DNA from: JANNSX01 sp031403155
GTDB lineage: Bacteria > Pseudomonadota > Alphaproteobacteria > Rhizobiales > Hyphomicrobiaceae
Assembly: GCA_031403155.1 (NCBI GenBank)
Contig: JANNSX010000092.1
Coordinates: 26,389-90,388, forward strand
Length of the DNA stretch: 64,000 nucleotides
Reading direction: 5' to 3'
The notes below the pieces were generated by a model that ran no database searches, was not told the DNA's origin, and saw only the letters and a list, made by a program, of their open reading frames with translations. Each line of letters starts with the position of its first letter. Position 1 is the stretch's first letter. A program made the position numbers and the translations under genes. This document shows positions 8,534 to 16,238 of the stretch, one piece after another.

Positions 8534-9019
8534 TCAACAGCGCCTGAGGCCAGCATCGATCCGAGTGATGATCGTTCCATCGAGTGTCACAGCGATCGAC
8601 TGGCGGCAGCGCTGGACCTCGATTGAGACGTTCCCGGAAAAGGTCGGTCCATCGAGCTTGAAGGTCATCCGGCCACCCTCGGCTCGCCCCGCCAGGCCGC
8701 CGCCAACCGAATAGGAGCGCTCGCTCCAAGTGCCCGACAGGCGTGTGCCCTCGAAGATCAGATCCGCGCTGCCCTCGATGCGGTAGCTCGCGCCGACGCA
8801 GGTGAGCCGCTGCGCCACATGGCCGTCAGCTTCGTTCTGGTAGACGGCCTGGCATTTCAGGCGCTCGGTCCCGCCGCCATCCAACGCTATCGTACCAACG
8901 CCGCTCCAGCGGCCTTCGAGCATCGCCCAGGTTTCATCGGCCGGAGCCGGAACGACAAGAGCCGAAACAACGCTTCCAGAGAAGAGTTTCGTCGCCAGCG
9001 CTCGCGTGACACGTTTCAT
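8534..9019 (-). CDS. Secreted hypothetical protein, conserved alphaproteobacterial type
   Basis: 161 residues. A weak signal peptide (RALATKLFSGSVVSALVVPAPA) is followed by MLEGRWSGVGTIAL, LKCQAVYQNEADG, LTCVGASYRIEGSADL, LSGTWSERSY and a C-terminal SIAVTLDGTIITRIDAGLRR. The repeating pattern of short beta strands with glycines and two cysteines suggests a small beta-barrel in the periplasm. This pattern occurs in an uncharacterised protein group of Hyphomicrobiales. No enzymatic motif is seen. It reads toward the candidate small RNA region and terminator, and lies downstream of ccdA on the same strand. Confidence 0.7.
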   Translation of the reverse strand: MKRVTRALATKLFSGSVVSALVVPAPADETWAMLEGRWSGVGTIALDGGGTERLKCQAVYQNEADGHVAQRLTCVGASYRIEGSADLIFEGTRLSGTWSERSYSVGGGLAGRAEGGRMTFKLDGPTFSGNVSIEVQRCRQSIAVTLDGTIITRIDAGLRRC

Positions 9020-9095
9020 GAGAGTCCCCCCGGCAATCCGCCCTGCCGAAGTCTAGCAGAATAGGAACTCATTCCGAGTGCGGAAAATCCCGGAT

Positions 9096-9890
9096 TCACC
9101 CACCGCCCGGGTTGACGATGTCTTGCGGCAATTGCTCTGGCGCGAACCAGGCCTCGATCTCGCCCAGCATCGGGAACGTCTCGAGCATCCAGTATCCGAA
9201 CGCGTTGAGCGAGCCGGTCATGAAAAGAATACCCGTGATGACGAGCGCCACGCCCATCACCTTCTCGACCTTGCCCAGATGCCGCTTGAACATCCCGAAC
9301 AGGCCGAGAAAGGGCTTGATGGCGACGGCCGCCAGCATGAAGGGAATACCCAGGCCGAGCGAATAGACGAGCAGCAGCGCAACACCCCGGCTGAGGCTCG
9401 CCTCGCTCGCCGCCGCTGCCAGCACGGCCGATAGGATCGGTCCGATACACGGCGTCCAGCCGAAGGCGAAGGCGAGGCCAATGAGGTAGGCACCGGCAAT
9501 GCCGGCAGGCTTCCCCGCACCACGGAAGCGCATCTCGCGATAGAGAAATCCGATCGGCAACAGCCCGAGAAAATGCAAGCCGAAGAGAACGAGCACGCCT
9601 CCGGCCACCAAGGCCATCTCGGCTTTGTAGGCGAGGAGCCATTGACCAATGACGGAGGCACCCGCCCCCAGCGCGACGAAGACGGTCGTGAAGCCGAGCA
9701 CGAAGAAGAAGGCCGAGATCAGCACGCGCCGGTAGACCGCCTTCGCCTCCTCGCCCTCCTCCGACAGCATATCGAGCGTCGTGCCGCCGAGGAAACCGAT
9801 ATAGGCCGGCACCAGCGGCAACACGCAAGGCGAGAGGAAGCTCAGCAACCCCGCCATCGCGACGCCGAAATAGACGTGAAGCTCGCTCAT
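9096..9890 (-). CDS. ccdA: Cytochrome c biogenesis / thiol-disulfide membrane transporter CcdA
   Basis: 264 residues with six hydrophobic segments. The two reactive cysteines lie in the diagnostic positions: LSPCVLPLVPAY in the first membrane segment and GWTPCIGPIL in the fourth. CcdA carries reducing equivalents from cytoplasmic thioredoxin across the membrane to periplasmic proteins such as those that reduce apocytochrome c. The start is placed at MSELHVYF (9890), where the first membrane segment begins normally; the frame is open 22 codons further upstream. No periplasmic thioredoxin gene is adjacent. Confidence 0.9.
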   Translation of the reverse strand: MSELHVYFGVAMAGLLSFLSPCVLPLVPAYIGFLGGTTLDMLSEEGEEAKAVYRRVLISAFFFVLGFTTVFVALGAGASVIGQWLLAYKAEMALVAGGVLVLFGLHFLGLLPIGFLYREMRFRGAGKPAGIAGAYLIGLAFAFGWTPCIGPILSAVLAAAASEASLSRGVALLLVYSLGLGIPFMLAAVAIKPFLGLFGMFKRHLGKVEKVMGVALVITGILFMTGSLNAFGYWMLETFPMLGEIEAWFAPEQLPQDIVNPGGG

Positions 9891-9995
9891 CTCGGTCTGG
9901 TCCGGCCCCGGCGCTGCAGTACATGTCACAGATAGCGGTTCCCTCGGCCATCGCAAAGCCGCACCCGCTCGCGCCCGGTCACATCGCCGCGAGCA

Positions 9996-11390
9996 TCAGG
10001 TGAGGACGAGCACCGCCAGTCCCAGAAAGGCGAAAAACCCGACCACATCCGTCACCATCGTGACAAACACGCTCGAGGAGACGGCCGGATCGAGACCGAG
10101 CCGGTCGAGGAAGAGCGGTACGAGGATACCACCGAGTGCCGCCGCCGTCAGATTGATGATCATGGCCGCGCCGATGACGAGACCGAGCTGTCCCGGCCCA
10201 AACCACAACAAGGCCGCGCTACCAACCAGGAGCGCAAAGATCAGCCCATTGAAAAGCCCGACCGACGCTTCGCGCAAAACGACTCGGAAAACGTTGAGGG
10301 GCGTCAGCTCGCGGGTCGCGAGGGCACGGACCGTGACCGTCATCGTCTGGGTACCGGCATTGCCACCCATCGAAGCGACGATCGGCATCAGCACCGCGAG
10401 CGCCACCATCTCCGCGATCTTGGCCGAAAAGAGCGAGATCACCGAGGAGGCCAGCAGCGCCGTGCCTAGATTGATGAAGAGCCAGGGAAAGCGGCTGCGG
10501 AGCGTGCTCCAGACGGTGTCCGACATGCTCTCGTCGCCGACGCCGGCGAGGCGGTAGATGTCTTCCTCCGCCTCGTCCTGCACGACCTCCATGATGTCGT
10601 CGGCCGTGACGACGCCAACGAGCCGGCCATCCGTGTCGATGACCGGCGCCGCCATCAGATTATGCCGCTCGAAGGCCCGCGCCACATTCTCCTGATCCTC
10701 GGTGACGAGAACGGCCTGCGGATCCTCGTCCATGATGTCGCGAACCAGCACCGGCCGCTTCGTGCGCAAGAGACGGTCGAGCTGGATAATGCCCAGGAGG
10801 TGGTGAGCCGGATCGACGACGTAAATTTCGGCGAAATCGTCCGGCAGATCCTCCGTCTCGCGCATGTGATCGATCACCTGCCCGACCGTCCAGAAGGGCG
10901 GCACGGCAATGACATCGGCCTGCATGAGCCGGCCGGCCGACTCCTCCGGATAGTCGAGACTGCGCTCGATGGTGGCGCGCTCGTTGGCTGGGAGTTGAGC
11001 GAGGATCTCGTCCTGGTCGGCCTGCTCCAGATCCTCGATCAGGTAGACGGCATCGTCGGTATCGAGCTGCTGGACGGCTTCCGCGATGGTTGCGTTCGGC
11101 AGATCCTCGATCATCTGCTCCTTGACGCCCCACTCGAGCTCGGAGAGCACCTCGGGCCGGAAATCGCGACCGAGCAGCTCGACGAAGGCCACGCGGCTCT
11201 CGGCCGGTAGCACGCCGATCAGATCGGCCATGCCAGGATCGTCGAGCGGGGCGACCAGCGCCTTCAGCCGCTCGGCATCGCGCCCGGCGATGGCCTGCTC
11301 GATCGCGGCGACCTCGACAGCACTGATGGCTTCGTCCCCACCACTCGGCGGAACCTCGGCAAGCTCGCGTGGTTGCGTCGTCTCTGACAT
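9996..11390 (-). CDS. mgtE: Magnesium transporter MgtE
   Basis: 464 residues. Domains in order: N-terminal superhelical MgtE_N domain (residues about 20-130, with LPAESRVAFVELLGRDF), two CBS domains (about 135-255, including VVDPAHHLLGIIQLDRLL and APVIDTDGRLVGVVTADD), a connecting helix, and five membrane helices from about 290 onward with the signature MPIVASMGGNAGTQTM in the ion pore. MgtE is a Mg2+ channel gated by cytoplasmic Mg2+ through its CBS domains. Start at MSETTQ (11390). The upstream neighbour is the divergent polysaccharide deacetylase gene. Confidence 0.93.
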   Translation of the reverse strand: MSETTQPRELAEVPPSGGDEAISAVEVAAIEQAIAGRDAERLKALVAPLDDPGMADLIGVLPAESRVAFVELLGRDFRPEVLSELEWGVKEQMIEDLPNATIAEAVQQLDTDDAVYLIEDLEQADQDEILAQLPANERATIERSLDYPEESAGRLMQADVIAVPPFWTVGQVIDHMRETEDLPDDFAEIYVVDPAHHLLGIIQLDRLLRTKRPVLVRDIMDEDPQAVLVTEDQENVARAFERHNLMAAPVIDTDGRLVGVVTADDIMEVVQDEAEEDIYRLAGVGDESMSDTVWSTLRSRFPWLFINLGTALLASSVISLFSAKIAEMVALAVLMPIVASMGGNAGTQTMTVTVRALATRELTPLNVFRVVLREASVGLFNGLIFALLVGSAALLWFGPGQLGLVIGAAMIINLTAAALGGILVPLFLDRLGLDPAVSSSVFVTMVTDVVGFFAFLGLAVLVLT

Positions 11391-11571
11391 GACCAAACCA
11401 TCTCCGGCCGCTGCCAGGCCTTTGGCAACGCCAGAAGTTATGAACACCCTGACGCCCGCCCTGCGGCACAAGCGTCACAGACCGTCGAATGGATAAACGC
11501 TTGTGCACTTAACGCTTGTCTGCCGCAAGCCGTTCGGCCACGGTTCCCAGGCTTTTCGTGGAGTGGGGGTA

Positions 11572-12615
11572 ATGTTCCGGTTTTTCAGTCTCTTGGTCGC
11601 TGGCTTGGCAGTGCTTGCGGCAGGTGCGGCGCAGGCCCGCCCCTTCGATGGCAACTGCGCCTCTGGACAGGGGCTCGGTGTCTCGCGGATCGAGACCATC
11701 GATACGACCGGTGGTCCGCGCTTTGGCCTCCAGTTCCAAGACGAGGGGACGAGCTTCCTCGCCCCTGGCGAGGTTGTGCTCACCTTCGACGACGGACCTT
11801 TCGCCCCCTCCACCAAACCCATCCTCGACACGCTCGACCGGTTCTGCGTCAAGGCGACCTTCTTCGCCGTTGGCCGCATGGCGATCGTTCAGCCGGAAAC
11901 CCTGAAACTGATCGCACTTAAGGGCCACACCATCGCCGGCCATACTTGGGCCCACGCAAATGTGGCACGGCTCGGCGAGACCAAAGGGATCGCCGAGGTC
12001 GAGAAAGGCTTCAGCGCGCTGACCGAAGTGCTGGGCGGCCCCGTTGCGCCGTTCTTCCGCTTCCCCTATCTCAATGCGCCGGAGAGCGAACTCGAGAGAT
12101 TGTCCGCGCGCAACGTCGCCGTGTTCGGGATCGATGTCGACTCGACCGATTCACATGGCCAGAACGTGCCGGCGAGGCGCATCGTCGAGCGGACGCTCGC
12201 AGCCCTCGAGAAGACGGGCAAGGGCATCATCCTCCTGCACGATCTCAAGGGTGCGACGGCAGCAGCGCTGCCTGATCTTCTCGCGGCGCTGAAGGAGAAG
12301 AAGTACCGGCTCGTGCATATCGTGCCGAAGAAGAATTTCGAGCCGAACGCCGCCTTCACGGCGGACGTTGCCGAGGTCATCGTGAAGCGGCAGCAGAAGC
12401 TCGATGGCAAAGCGGGCAAGCAGCTCGCCACAGCCAGGGCCGACGATACGACCGGCAGCATCATCCGCCCGCCGCGGCACGTGAAGAAGGCCAAGGCCGG
12501 CTATCAGCGCGCCACCACCAAGGCCAAGCCAAAAGGCCGCAAGGGCAAAGGCAAGCGGGGGACCGCCGAGCAAGTCGCTCCCGTCCCAAAGAACGGACCG
12601 TTCCGGCGGACGTAG
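11572..12615 (+). CDS. Secreted polysaccharide deacetylase (CE4 / NodB domain) with basic tail
   Basis: 347 residues from MFRFFSLLVAG, preceded by the ribosome-binding sequence GAGTGGGGG. The signal peptide is cleaved near AAQA. CE4 motifs in order: LTFDDG (motif 1, catalytic and metal Asp), HTIAGHTWAH (motif 2, metal histidines), FFRFPY (motif 3), DVDSTDS (motif 4) and IILLHD (motif 5). It probably removes N-acetyl groups from a cell-wall or extracellular polysaccharide. The last 80 residues are strongly basic (HVKKAKAG, TKAKPKGRKGKGKRG), which could bind anionic polymers. It is divergent from mgtE. Confidence 0.88.
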   Translation: MFRFFSLLVAGLAVLAAGAAQARPFDGNCASGQGLGVSRIETIDTTGGPRFGLQFQDEGTSFLAPGEVVLTFDDGPFAPSTKPILDTLDRFCVKATFFAVGRMAIVQPETLKLIALKGHTIAGHTWAHANVARLGETKGIAEVEKGFSALTEVLGGPVAPFFRFPYLNAPESELERLSARNVAVFGIDVDSTDSHGQNVPARRIVERTLAALEKTGKGIILLHDLKGATAAALPDLLAALKEKKYRLVHIVPKKNFEPNAAFTADVAEVIVKRQQKLDGKAGKQLATARADDTTGSIIRPPRHVKKAKAGYQRATTKAKPKGRKGKGKRGTAEQVAPVPKNGPFRRT

Positions 12616-12692
12616 AGTTCTTTGGGTTGTCGTGCTGGGTCCGCGCGGCCCATCACCCTCATATCCAGGACAATCGTATAGGACACGATCGG

Positions 12693-12797
12693 TAGAGCGC
12701 ACTTCGATCTGATGGAATCAGATCGGCGCTCCAGGTTGTTGGCTTTGAGCACTTGTCTTCGACCAACCGGTTTCCACTTGGAAGGACATGTGCTCTA
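12693..12797. repeat. Two-hairpin composite repeat (family B), copy 1
   Basis: Hairpin 1 at 12695-12731 has outer arms GAGCGC / GCGCTC and inner arms GATCTGAT / ATCAGATC. A linker reading GGTTGTTGGCTTT leads to hairpin 2 (12747-12795), outer arms GAGCAC / GTGCTC enclosing the core GACCAACCGGTTTCCACTTG. The same two-hairpin order and linker recur at 39010-39117, 54239-54339 (inverted), 59559-59664 and 60498-60600. Confidence 0.85.
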
Positions 12798-12924
12798 GCA
12801 TGACCGTCCGCTGTGTGGTCGAGCCGTGCTGCCGGGATCGGAGTGAGGCCAGACAGCACCGGACGGTTCGCCTTGGGTTTGGCAAGGGATAGCTGTCAAT
12901 TCAGTCAGCACTGTAACTCGCTAG

Positions 12925-13043
12925 AGTGCTTCCGGAAAAGTGCGAAGCGGTTTTCCGAAAAGAAGCACGACAAACCAAGGACCTAAGTGCTTCCGGAAAA
13001 GTGCGAAGCGGTTTTCCGAAAAGAAGCACGACAAACCAAGGAA
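12925..13043 (+). repeat. Two tandem units of the family A repeat
   Basis: Units begin at 12925 and 12986 (61-base spacing) with AGTGCTTCCGGAAAAGTGCG and end ...CGACAAACCAAGG. They are reverse complements of the units in the 4466-4774 array. Each folds through CCGGAAAA / TTTTCCG and GTGCTT / AAGCAC arms. They lie between the deacetylase and DUF1330 genes; the 467-base gap 12616-13082 contains only this array, the family B copy and the hairpin that follows. Confidence 0.88.
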
Positions 13044-13086
13044 TTAGGGTGTTGAAGTGATAAAACGAAAAACGGAAACACCCTAA
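13044..13086. repeat. Companion hairpin TTAGGGTGTT...AACACCCTAA
   Basis: Perfect 10-base arms around 23 bases. The same hairpin follows family A units at 32117-32159 and, with one arm mismatch, 54398-54440, so it is a fixed partner of family A when that is in plus orientation. Here it overlaps the stop codon of the DUF1330 gene and may act as its terminator. Confidence 0.8.
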
Positions 13087-13379
13087 GCCGGCCCCTCGAC
13101 AATACGGATGTCCCGCTCGACGGCGTTGTCGCCCAGCACCTTTTTCGCCGCCTGATAGGCCGGGCTGTCGTAGGCGGCTTTGGCGGCCGCGACGCTGTCG
13201 AATTCGATCAACACGGTACGCTGTTCGAGACCCGCTTCGTAGGTTTTGGCCGGCATGCCGCGCGCCAGGATGCGCCCGCCGGCGGCCAGGATCGCGGGGC
13301 CGGCGAGCTTGGCGTAGTCGGCAAGCGCCTCTGGGTTCTTCACCGACCGGTAGGTTGCGACCCAATACGCTTTCGCCAT
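13083..13379 (-). CDS. DUF1330 family protein
   Basis: 98 residues: MAKAYWVATYRSVKNPEALA, ...AILAAGGRILARG, ...RTVLIEFDSVAAAKAAYDSPAYQAA and a C-terminal RDIRIVEGP. This is the compact dimeric ferredoxin-like alpha/beta fold of DUF1330, related to ABM-type monooxygenases but of unproven function. The full domain is present. The gene stands alone on the minus strand, divergent from hypB, with repeats at its 3' end. Confidence 0.88.
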   Translation of the reverse strand: MAKAYWVATYRSVKNPEALADYAKLAGPAILAAGGRILARGMPAKTYEAGLEQRTVLIEFDSVAAAKAAYDSPAYQAAKKVLGDNAVERDIRIVEGPA

Positions 13380-13486
13380 GTGCCTGTGCCTCGCTGTTAA
13401 CGGCTGAGTGGGGAGGGGCGAGGGGTGACGCTCGCACCGCTTCCTGCCAGTATGGCGTACGAAACGTCAATTGGGAATGCGAGACA

Positions 13487-14404
13487 ATGTGCAAGGTCTG
13501 CGGCTGCGGCGACGGTAATGTGAGGGTCGAGGGGGCCGGGCAGAACGGCCGCGATCATGGCCATCATCACGACCACGCGCATGATCATGATCACCATCAC
13601 CACACCCACGACCACACACATGGCCACGATCACGCGCACGACCATCACCACGGCGGCGGTCACATCCATTTCGGCCAAGGGGCCGCGGGCGTGCATGTTC
13701 CCGGTATGAGCCAGGAGCGGCTCGTACAAATCGAGGAGGACATCCTCGCGCGCAACAATGGGTATGCCGAAGAGAACCGCCGCCGGCTCGCGGCTTCCGG
13801 CATCCTGGCTGTGAACCTCGTCTCGAGCCCGGGCTCGGGCAAGACGACCTTGCTGGTGCAAACCATCGAGGCGCTGAAGGGCCGCGTGCCCGTCGCCGTT
13901 ATCGAGGGCGATCAGGAAACCTCCAACGACGCCGAGCGCATCCGCGCGACCGGCGCACCCGCGATCCAGGTCAATACGGGGCGCGGCTGCCACCTCGACG
14001 CGCATATGGTGGGCCACGCCATGGATGGCCTGCCGCTGGCGCGCGGCTCCATCCTCTTCATCGAGAATGTCGGCAATCTCGTCTGTCCGTCGGGCTTCGA
14101 TCTGGGCGAGGCCGCCAAGATCGTCATTCTCTCGGTGACCGAAGGCGACGACAAGCCGCTTAAGTATCCGGATGCCTTCGCGGCGGCCTCCCTCATGATT
14201 TTGTCGAAGACCGATCTCCTGCCGCATGTCGATTTCGACATCGATCGCTGCATCGGCCATGCCCGCGCGATCAATCCGGCAATCGAGGTGGTGCAGGTCT
14301 CGGCCCGCTCGGGCGAAGGCATGCAGGCCTGGATCGATTGGCTGCTCCACGCCCGCGAGCACGCGAGGCATCCGCATCTGACGGGCCATCACGTCCATGC
14401 ATGA
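13487..14404 (+). CDS. hypB: Hydrogenase/urease nickel incorporation GTPase HypB
   Basis: 305 residues. The N-terminus has the nickel-binding MCKVCGCGDG, then a histidine-rich region (residues about 25-60, alternating His and Asp) that can store Ni or Zn. The SIMIBI GTPase domain follows: P-loop SSPGSGKTT, EGDQETSNDAERI, metal-site GRGCHLDAHM, ENVGNLVCP and SKTDLLP. HypB with HypA inserts nickel into NiFe hydrogenase. No structural hydrogenase or hypCDEF genes are in the window. The stop codon overlaps a remnant of the hypA start (14397-14415), which suggests that hypA once followed with an 8-base overlap. Confidence 0.93.
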   Translation: MCKVCGCGDGNVRVEGAGQNGRDHGHHHDHAHDHDHHHHTHDHTHGHDHAHDHHHGGGHIHFGQGAAGVHVPGMSQERLVQIEEDILARNNGYAEENRRRLAASGILAVNLVSSPGSGKTTLLVQTIEALKGRVPVAVIEGDQETSNDAERIRATGAPAIQVNTGRGCHLDAHMVGHAMDGLPLARGSILFIENVGNLVCPSGFDLGEAAKIVILSVTEGDDKPLKYPDAFAAASLMILSKTDLLPHVDFDIDRCIGHARAINPAIEVVQVSARSGEGMQAWIDWLLHAREHARHPHLTGHHVHA

Positions 14405-14415
14405 GATGACGGTTG
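14397..14415 (+). repeat. 19-base direct repeat of the hypA start, upstream copy
   Basis: The 19 bases ATGCATGAGATGACGGTTG at 14397 are identical to 14863-14881, where the intact hypA gene begins. The first copy starts within the end of hypB and encodes MHEMTV before the reading diverges. The two copies bracket a 447-base segment carrying two oppositely oriented CCCTCTCC-type hairpins (14497-14571 and 14727-14775). Confidence 0.85.
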
Positions 14416-14862
14416 TGTGTGATGATTTGAGTTCGTCAATTCCCCGCATCTACATCGTTGCCACGTTCGCGTACGACGAGAGTTTCTTGAAACGCTCAAC
14501 CCCTCTCCCGGATTTGTTGGCTTGCGCGCCTCCGGCACGACCCGCCACCCTCTCCCCAAGGGAGAGGGCTGATAGGGGCGCGATACCTTCGATGTGGCGC
14601 GATCTGTTTGCGGCACCGGCAGCACTCTCTGTCGTCCGCCTACTCTCTCGGAAAGAACAACGGCAACAACTGTCGGCTTGTGTGAGACAAGGCCTCTATG
14701 CGGCATTGCAGAACCCTCGCTTCAATCGGCCCTCTCCCTTGGGGAGAGGGTGGCGACAGCCGGGAGAGGGGTTGAGCGAGCACGAGGTGTTTCCACGGCT
14801 CCTTTGCAACCATCATAGAGCCGTTCCGACGGTGCGGCGGAGATCTGCGGCATCGGTGCCCT
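14416..14862. mobile_element. Non-coding repeat-rich insert between hypB and hypA
   Basis: 447 bases bracketed by the 19-base repeat. Inside are two family D elements in opposite orientation: 14497-14571 (CAACCCCTCTCCCGG ... CCACCCTCTCCCCAAGGGAG) and 14727-14775 (its reverse complement in shorter form). Together they form an inverted pair about 160 bases apart. No transposase or convincing protein gene is present: the open frames in it are low in coding character. It looks like a miniature, non-autonomous insertion. Confidence 0.5.
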
Positions 14863-15264
14863 ATGCATGAGATGACGGTTGCCTGCGAGCTGATCGACCG
14901 CATCTCGGAACACGCCGAGAAAGCCGGCGCGGCGCGGGTTTCCGTGATCAATCTCAGAATGGGCATGCTCGCCGGTATCGAGAGCGCGCTGCGTTTCTGT
15001 TTCCCTTCAGCCGCGAAGGGCACGCTTTGCGAGGGCGCCCTGCTCAACATCGAGGTCGTGCCGCTCGCCGTGCATTGCCCGGCGTGTGATGCCACCAAGA
15101 CCCCGGAGGCGCTCTACACCTTCCGCTGTCCCGATTGCGGCGGCGCGACGCCCGAGGTGCTGACCGGCCGCGAGCTGAAACTCGTGTCCCTGGGCTTCGT
15201 GCCGCCGGATGCCGAGACGGCACGGTTGCGTCCGGGGCCGTTGCCGACAAGGGAGGTGGGGTAG
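14863..15264 (+). CDS. hypA: Hydrogenase/urease nickel metallochaperone HypA
   Basis: 133 residues. The N-terminus MHEM carries the invariant His2 that binds nickel; VNLRMG is here INLRMG and is followed by the ALRFCFPSAAKGT region. The structural zinc site is the pair CPACDA and CPDCGG. The C-terminus is extended by about 20 residues beyond the usual family end (PPDAETARLRPG). HypA pairs with HypB to deliver nickel. The gene is intact, but it lies 458 bases after hypB instead of overlapping it, and no strong ribosome-binding site precedes the ATG. Confidence 0.9.
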   Translation: MHEMTVACELIDRISEHAEKAGAARVSVINLRMGMLAGIESALRFCFPSAAKGTLCEGALLNIEVVPLAVHCPACDATKTPEALYTFRCPDCGGATPEVLTGRELKLVSLGFVPPDAETARLRPGPLPTREVG

Positions 15265-15334
15265 GAAAAACTGTTCGGCAGTGCTCAGCTCGCATGGAGA
15301 ACAGTCACGTTAGCCAGCTCTCACGCCTCCATCG

Positions 15335-15382
15335 CCCTCTCCCATCGTGCCGAAGGCGCGCCTCCGGCACGATGGGAGAGGG
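15335..15382. repeat. Long perfect hairpin (family D) with 18-base arms
   Basis: Arms CCCTCTCCCATCGTGCCG (15335-15352) and CGGCACGATGGGAGAGGG (15365-15382) pair perfectly around a 12-base loop. It lies in the 364-base gap between hypA and the convergent secreted-protein gene. The following bases GTGGCGACAGCCGGGAGAGG match the family D tail at 14750. It could terminate hypA transcripts. Confidence 0.75.
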
Positions 15383-15478
15383 TGGCGACAGCCGGGAGAG
15401 GGGGTAAGGGCTAACGAAAGGAACAAGGCCTGCCCGCTGGGTCGCGAGGTCGGACCTTTGTCCAACAGAGAGATCATA

Positions 15479-15552
15479 CCCCCTCTTCCGGCGCTGACAT
15501 GGCGAAGCCATGCTCCGCATGGATCGCGCCACCTTCTCCCCGTGGGAGAAGG
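15479..15552. repeat. Family D variant containing GGCGAAGCCATGCTCCGCATGG
   Basis: CCCCTCTTCCGGCGCTGACATGGCGAAGCCATGCTCCGCATGG... ends in a CCTTCTCCCCGTGGGAGAAGG hairpin. A close copy lies at 42696-42785, where it is inside the coding frame of the third L,D-transpeptidase. This is one module of the CCCTCTCC-type family. Confidence 0.75.
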
Positions 15553-15628
15553 CGGAGTCAACTTGCATATCGTCGGGACAAGTCTCAAGGCGACGCGGCT
15601 GGACCTGACATCCATTTTTTAGGCCTGC

Positions 15629-16045
15629 TCAAAACGGGAGCACCATGCCGTTGAGAACCGACTCGGGTGCGTCCTCGCTCTTGAGTTCGAGACTTTCGTA
15701 CCAATAGTGCCGAATGATTTTTACATCGGGGTCGATGACAACGTGAAAGCACCGACCGCAACCTTCGCCGCAGATACGCGGAATTGCAATATCACACCGC
15801 ATGACACCCCCGGCATAAGCTATGAAAACATGATACTGATCGTCTATGTTGAGTATACGCAGTTCGAAATTTTGATGCGCCATATGCGGTATGTGCCGCA
15901 CAAATTCTTCCTTGGCGGCGTTGGCAACGGAAAGGCTGCGGCTTGACAACGACAATGGCACCTCCTCGCCGGCAACCGACACCACCGGTAGAGCAGCCGT
16001 CATCGCAGCGGCGCACAGAAGCATTTTGTAGCTCGTTCTCAGCAT
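15629..16045 (-). CDS. Small secreted cysteine-containing protein, unknown function
   Basis: 138 residues. The ATG at 16045 has a strong GAGGGGAG ribosome-binding site and gives a signal peptide MLRTSYKMLLCAAAMTAALP with cleavage near SVAG. The mature protein has NFELRILNIDDQYHVFIAYAG and a cysteine cluster CDIAIPRICGEGCGRCFH near the middle, then HYWYESLELKSED. Four closely spaced cysteines suggest disulfides or a bound metal. No family recognised. Convergent with hypA and divergent from eipA. Confidence 0.65.
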   Translation of the reverse strand: MLRTSYKMLLCAAAMTAALPVVSVAGEEVPLSLSSRSLSVANAAKEEFVRHIPHMAHQNFELRILNIDDQYHVFIAYAGGVMRCDIAIPRICGEGCGRCFHVVIDPDVKIIRHYWYESLELKSEDAPESVLNGMVLPF

Positions 16046-16238
16046 TGCGCTCCCCTCAAGTCGTTGCGAGGTGCAGCTCACAAAACGGAACTCCGCTCGA
16101 CGGCGCATCGTGGCATGGCCGTCGGGCGCTGCGACTCCCACCCGAAACTCTAGCAGGCCCCTCGCCACAATCCCGCCTTTCTCCCGCCACCCTCTCGCGG
16201 GACGCGGGAGCTGACACGGGACAGCGGAAAGCATTGAA

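Noticed and set aside
14397..14870. A 157-codon frame starting MHEMTVVCDD after hypB
   Set aside because: Only the first codons match hypA; the rest is repeat sequence. Recorded as a duplicated hypA start.
13487..15264. A hydrogenase gene cluster
   Set aside because: Only hypB and hypA are present; no structural subunits or other hyp genes are within the window.
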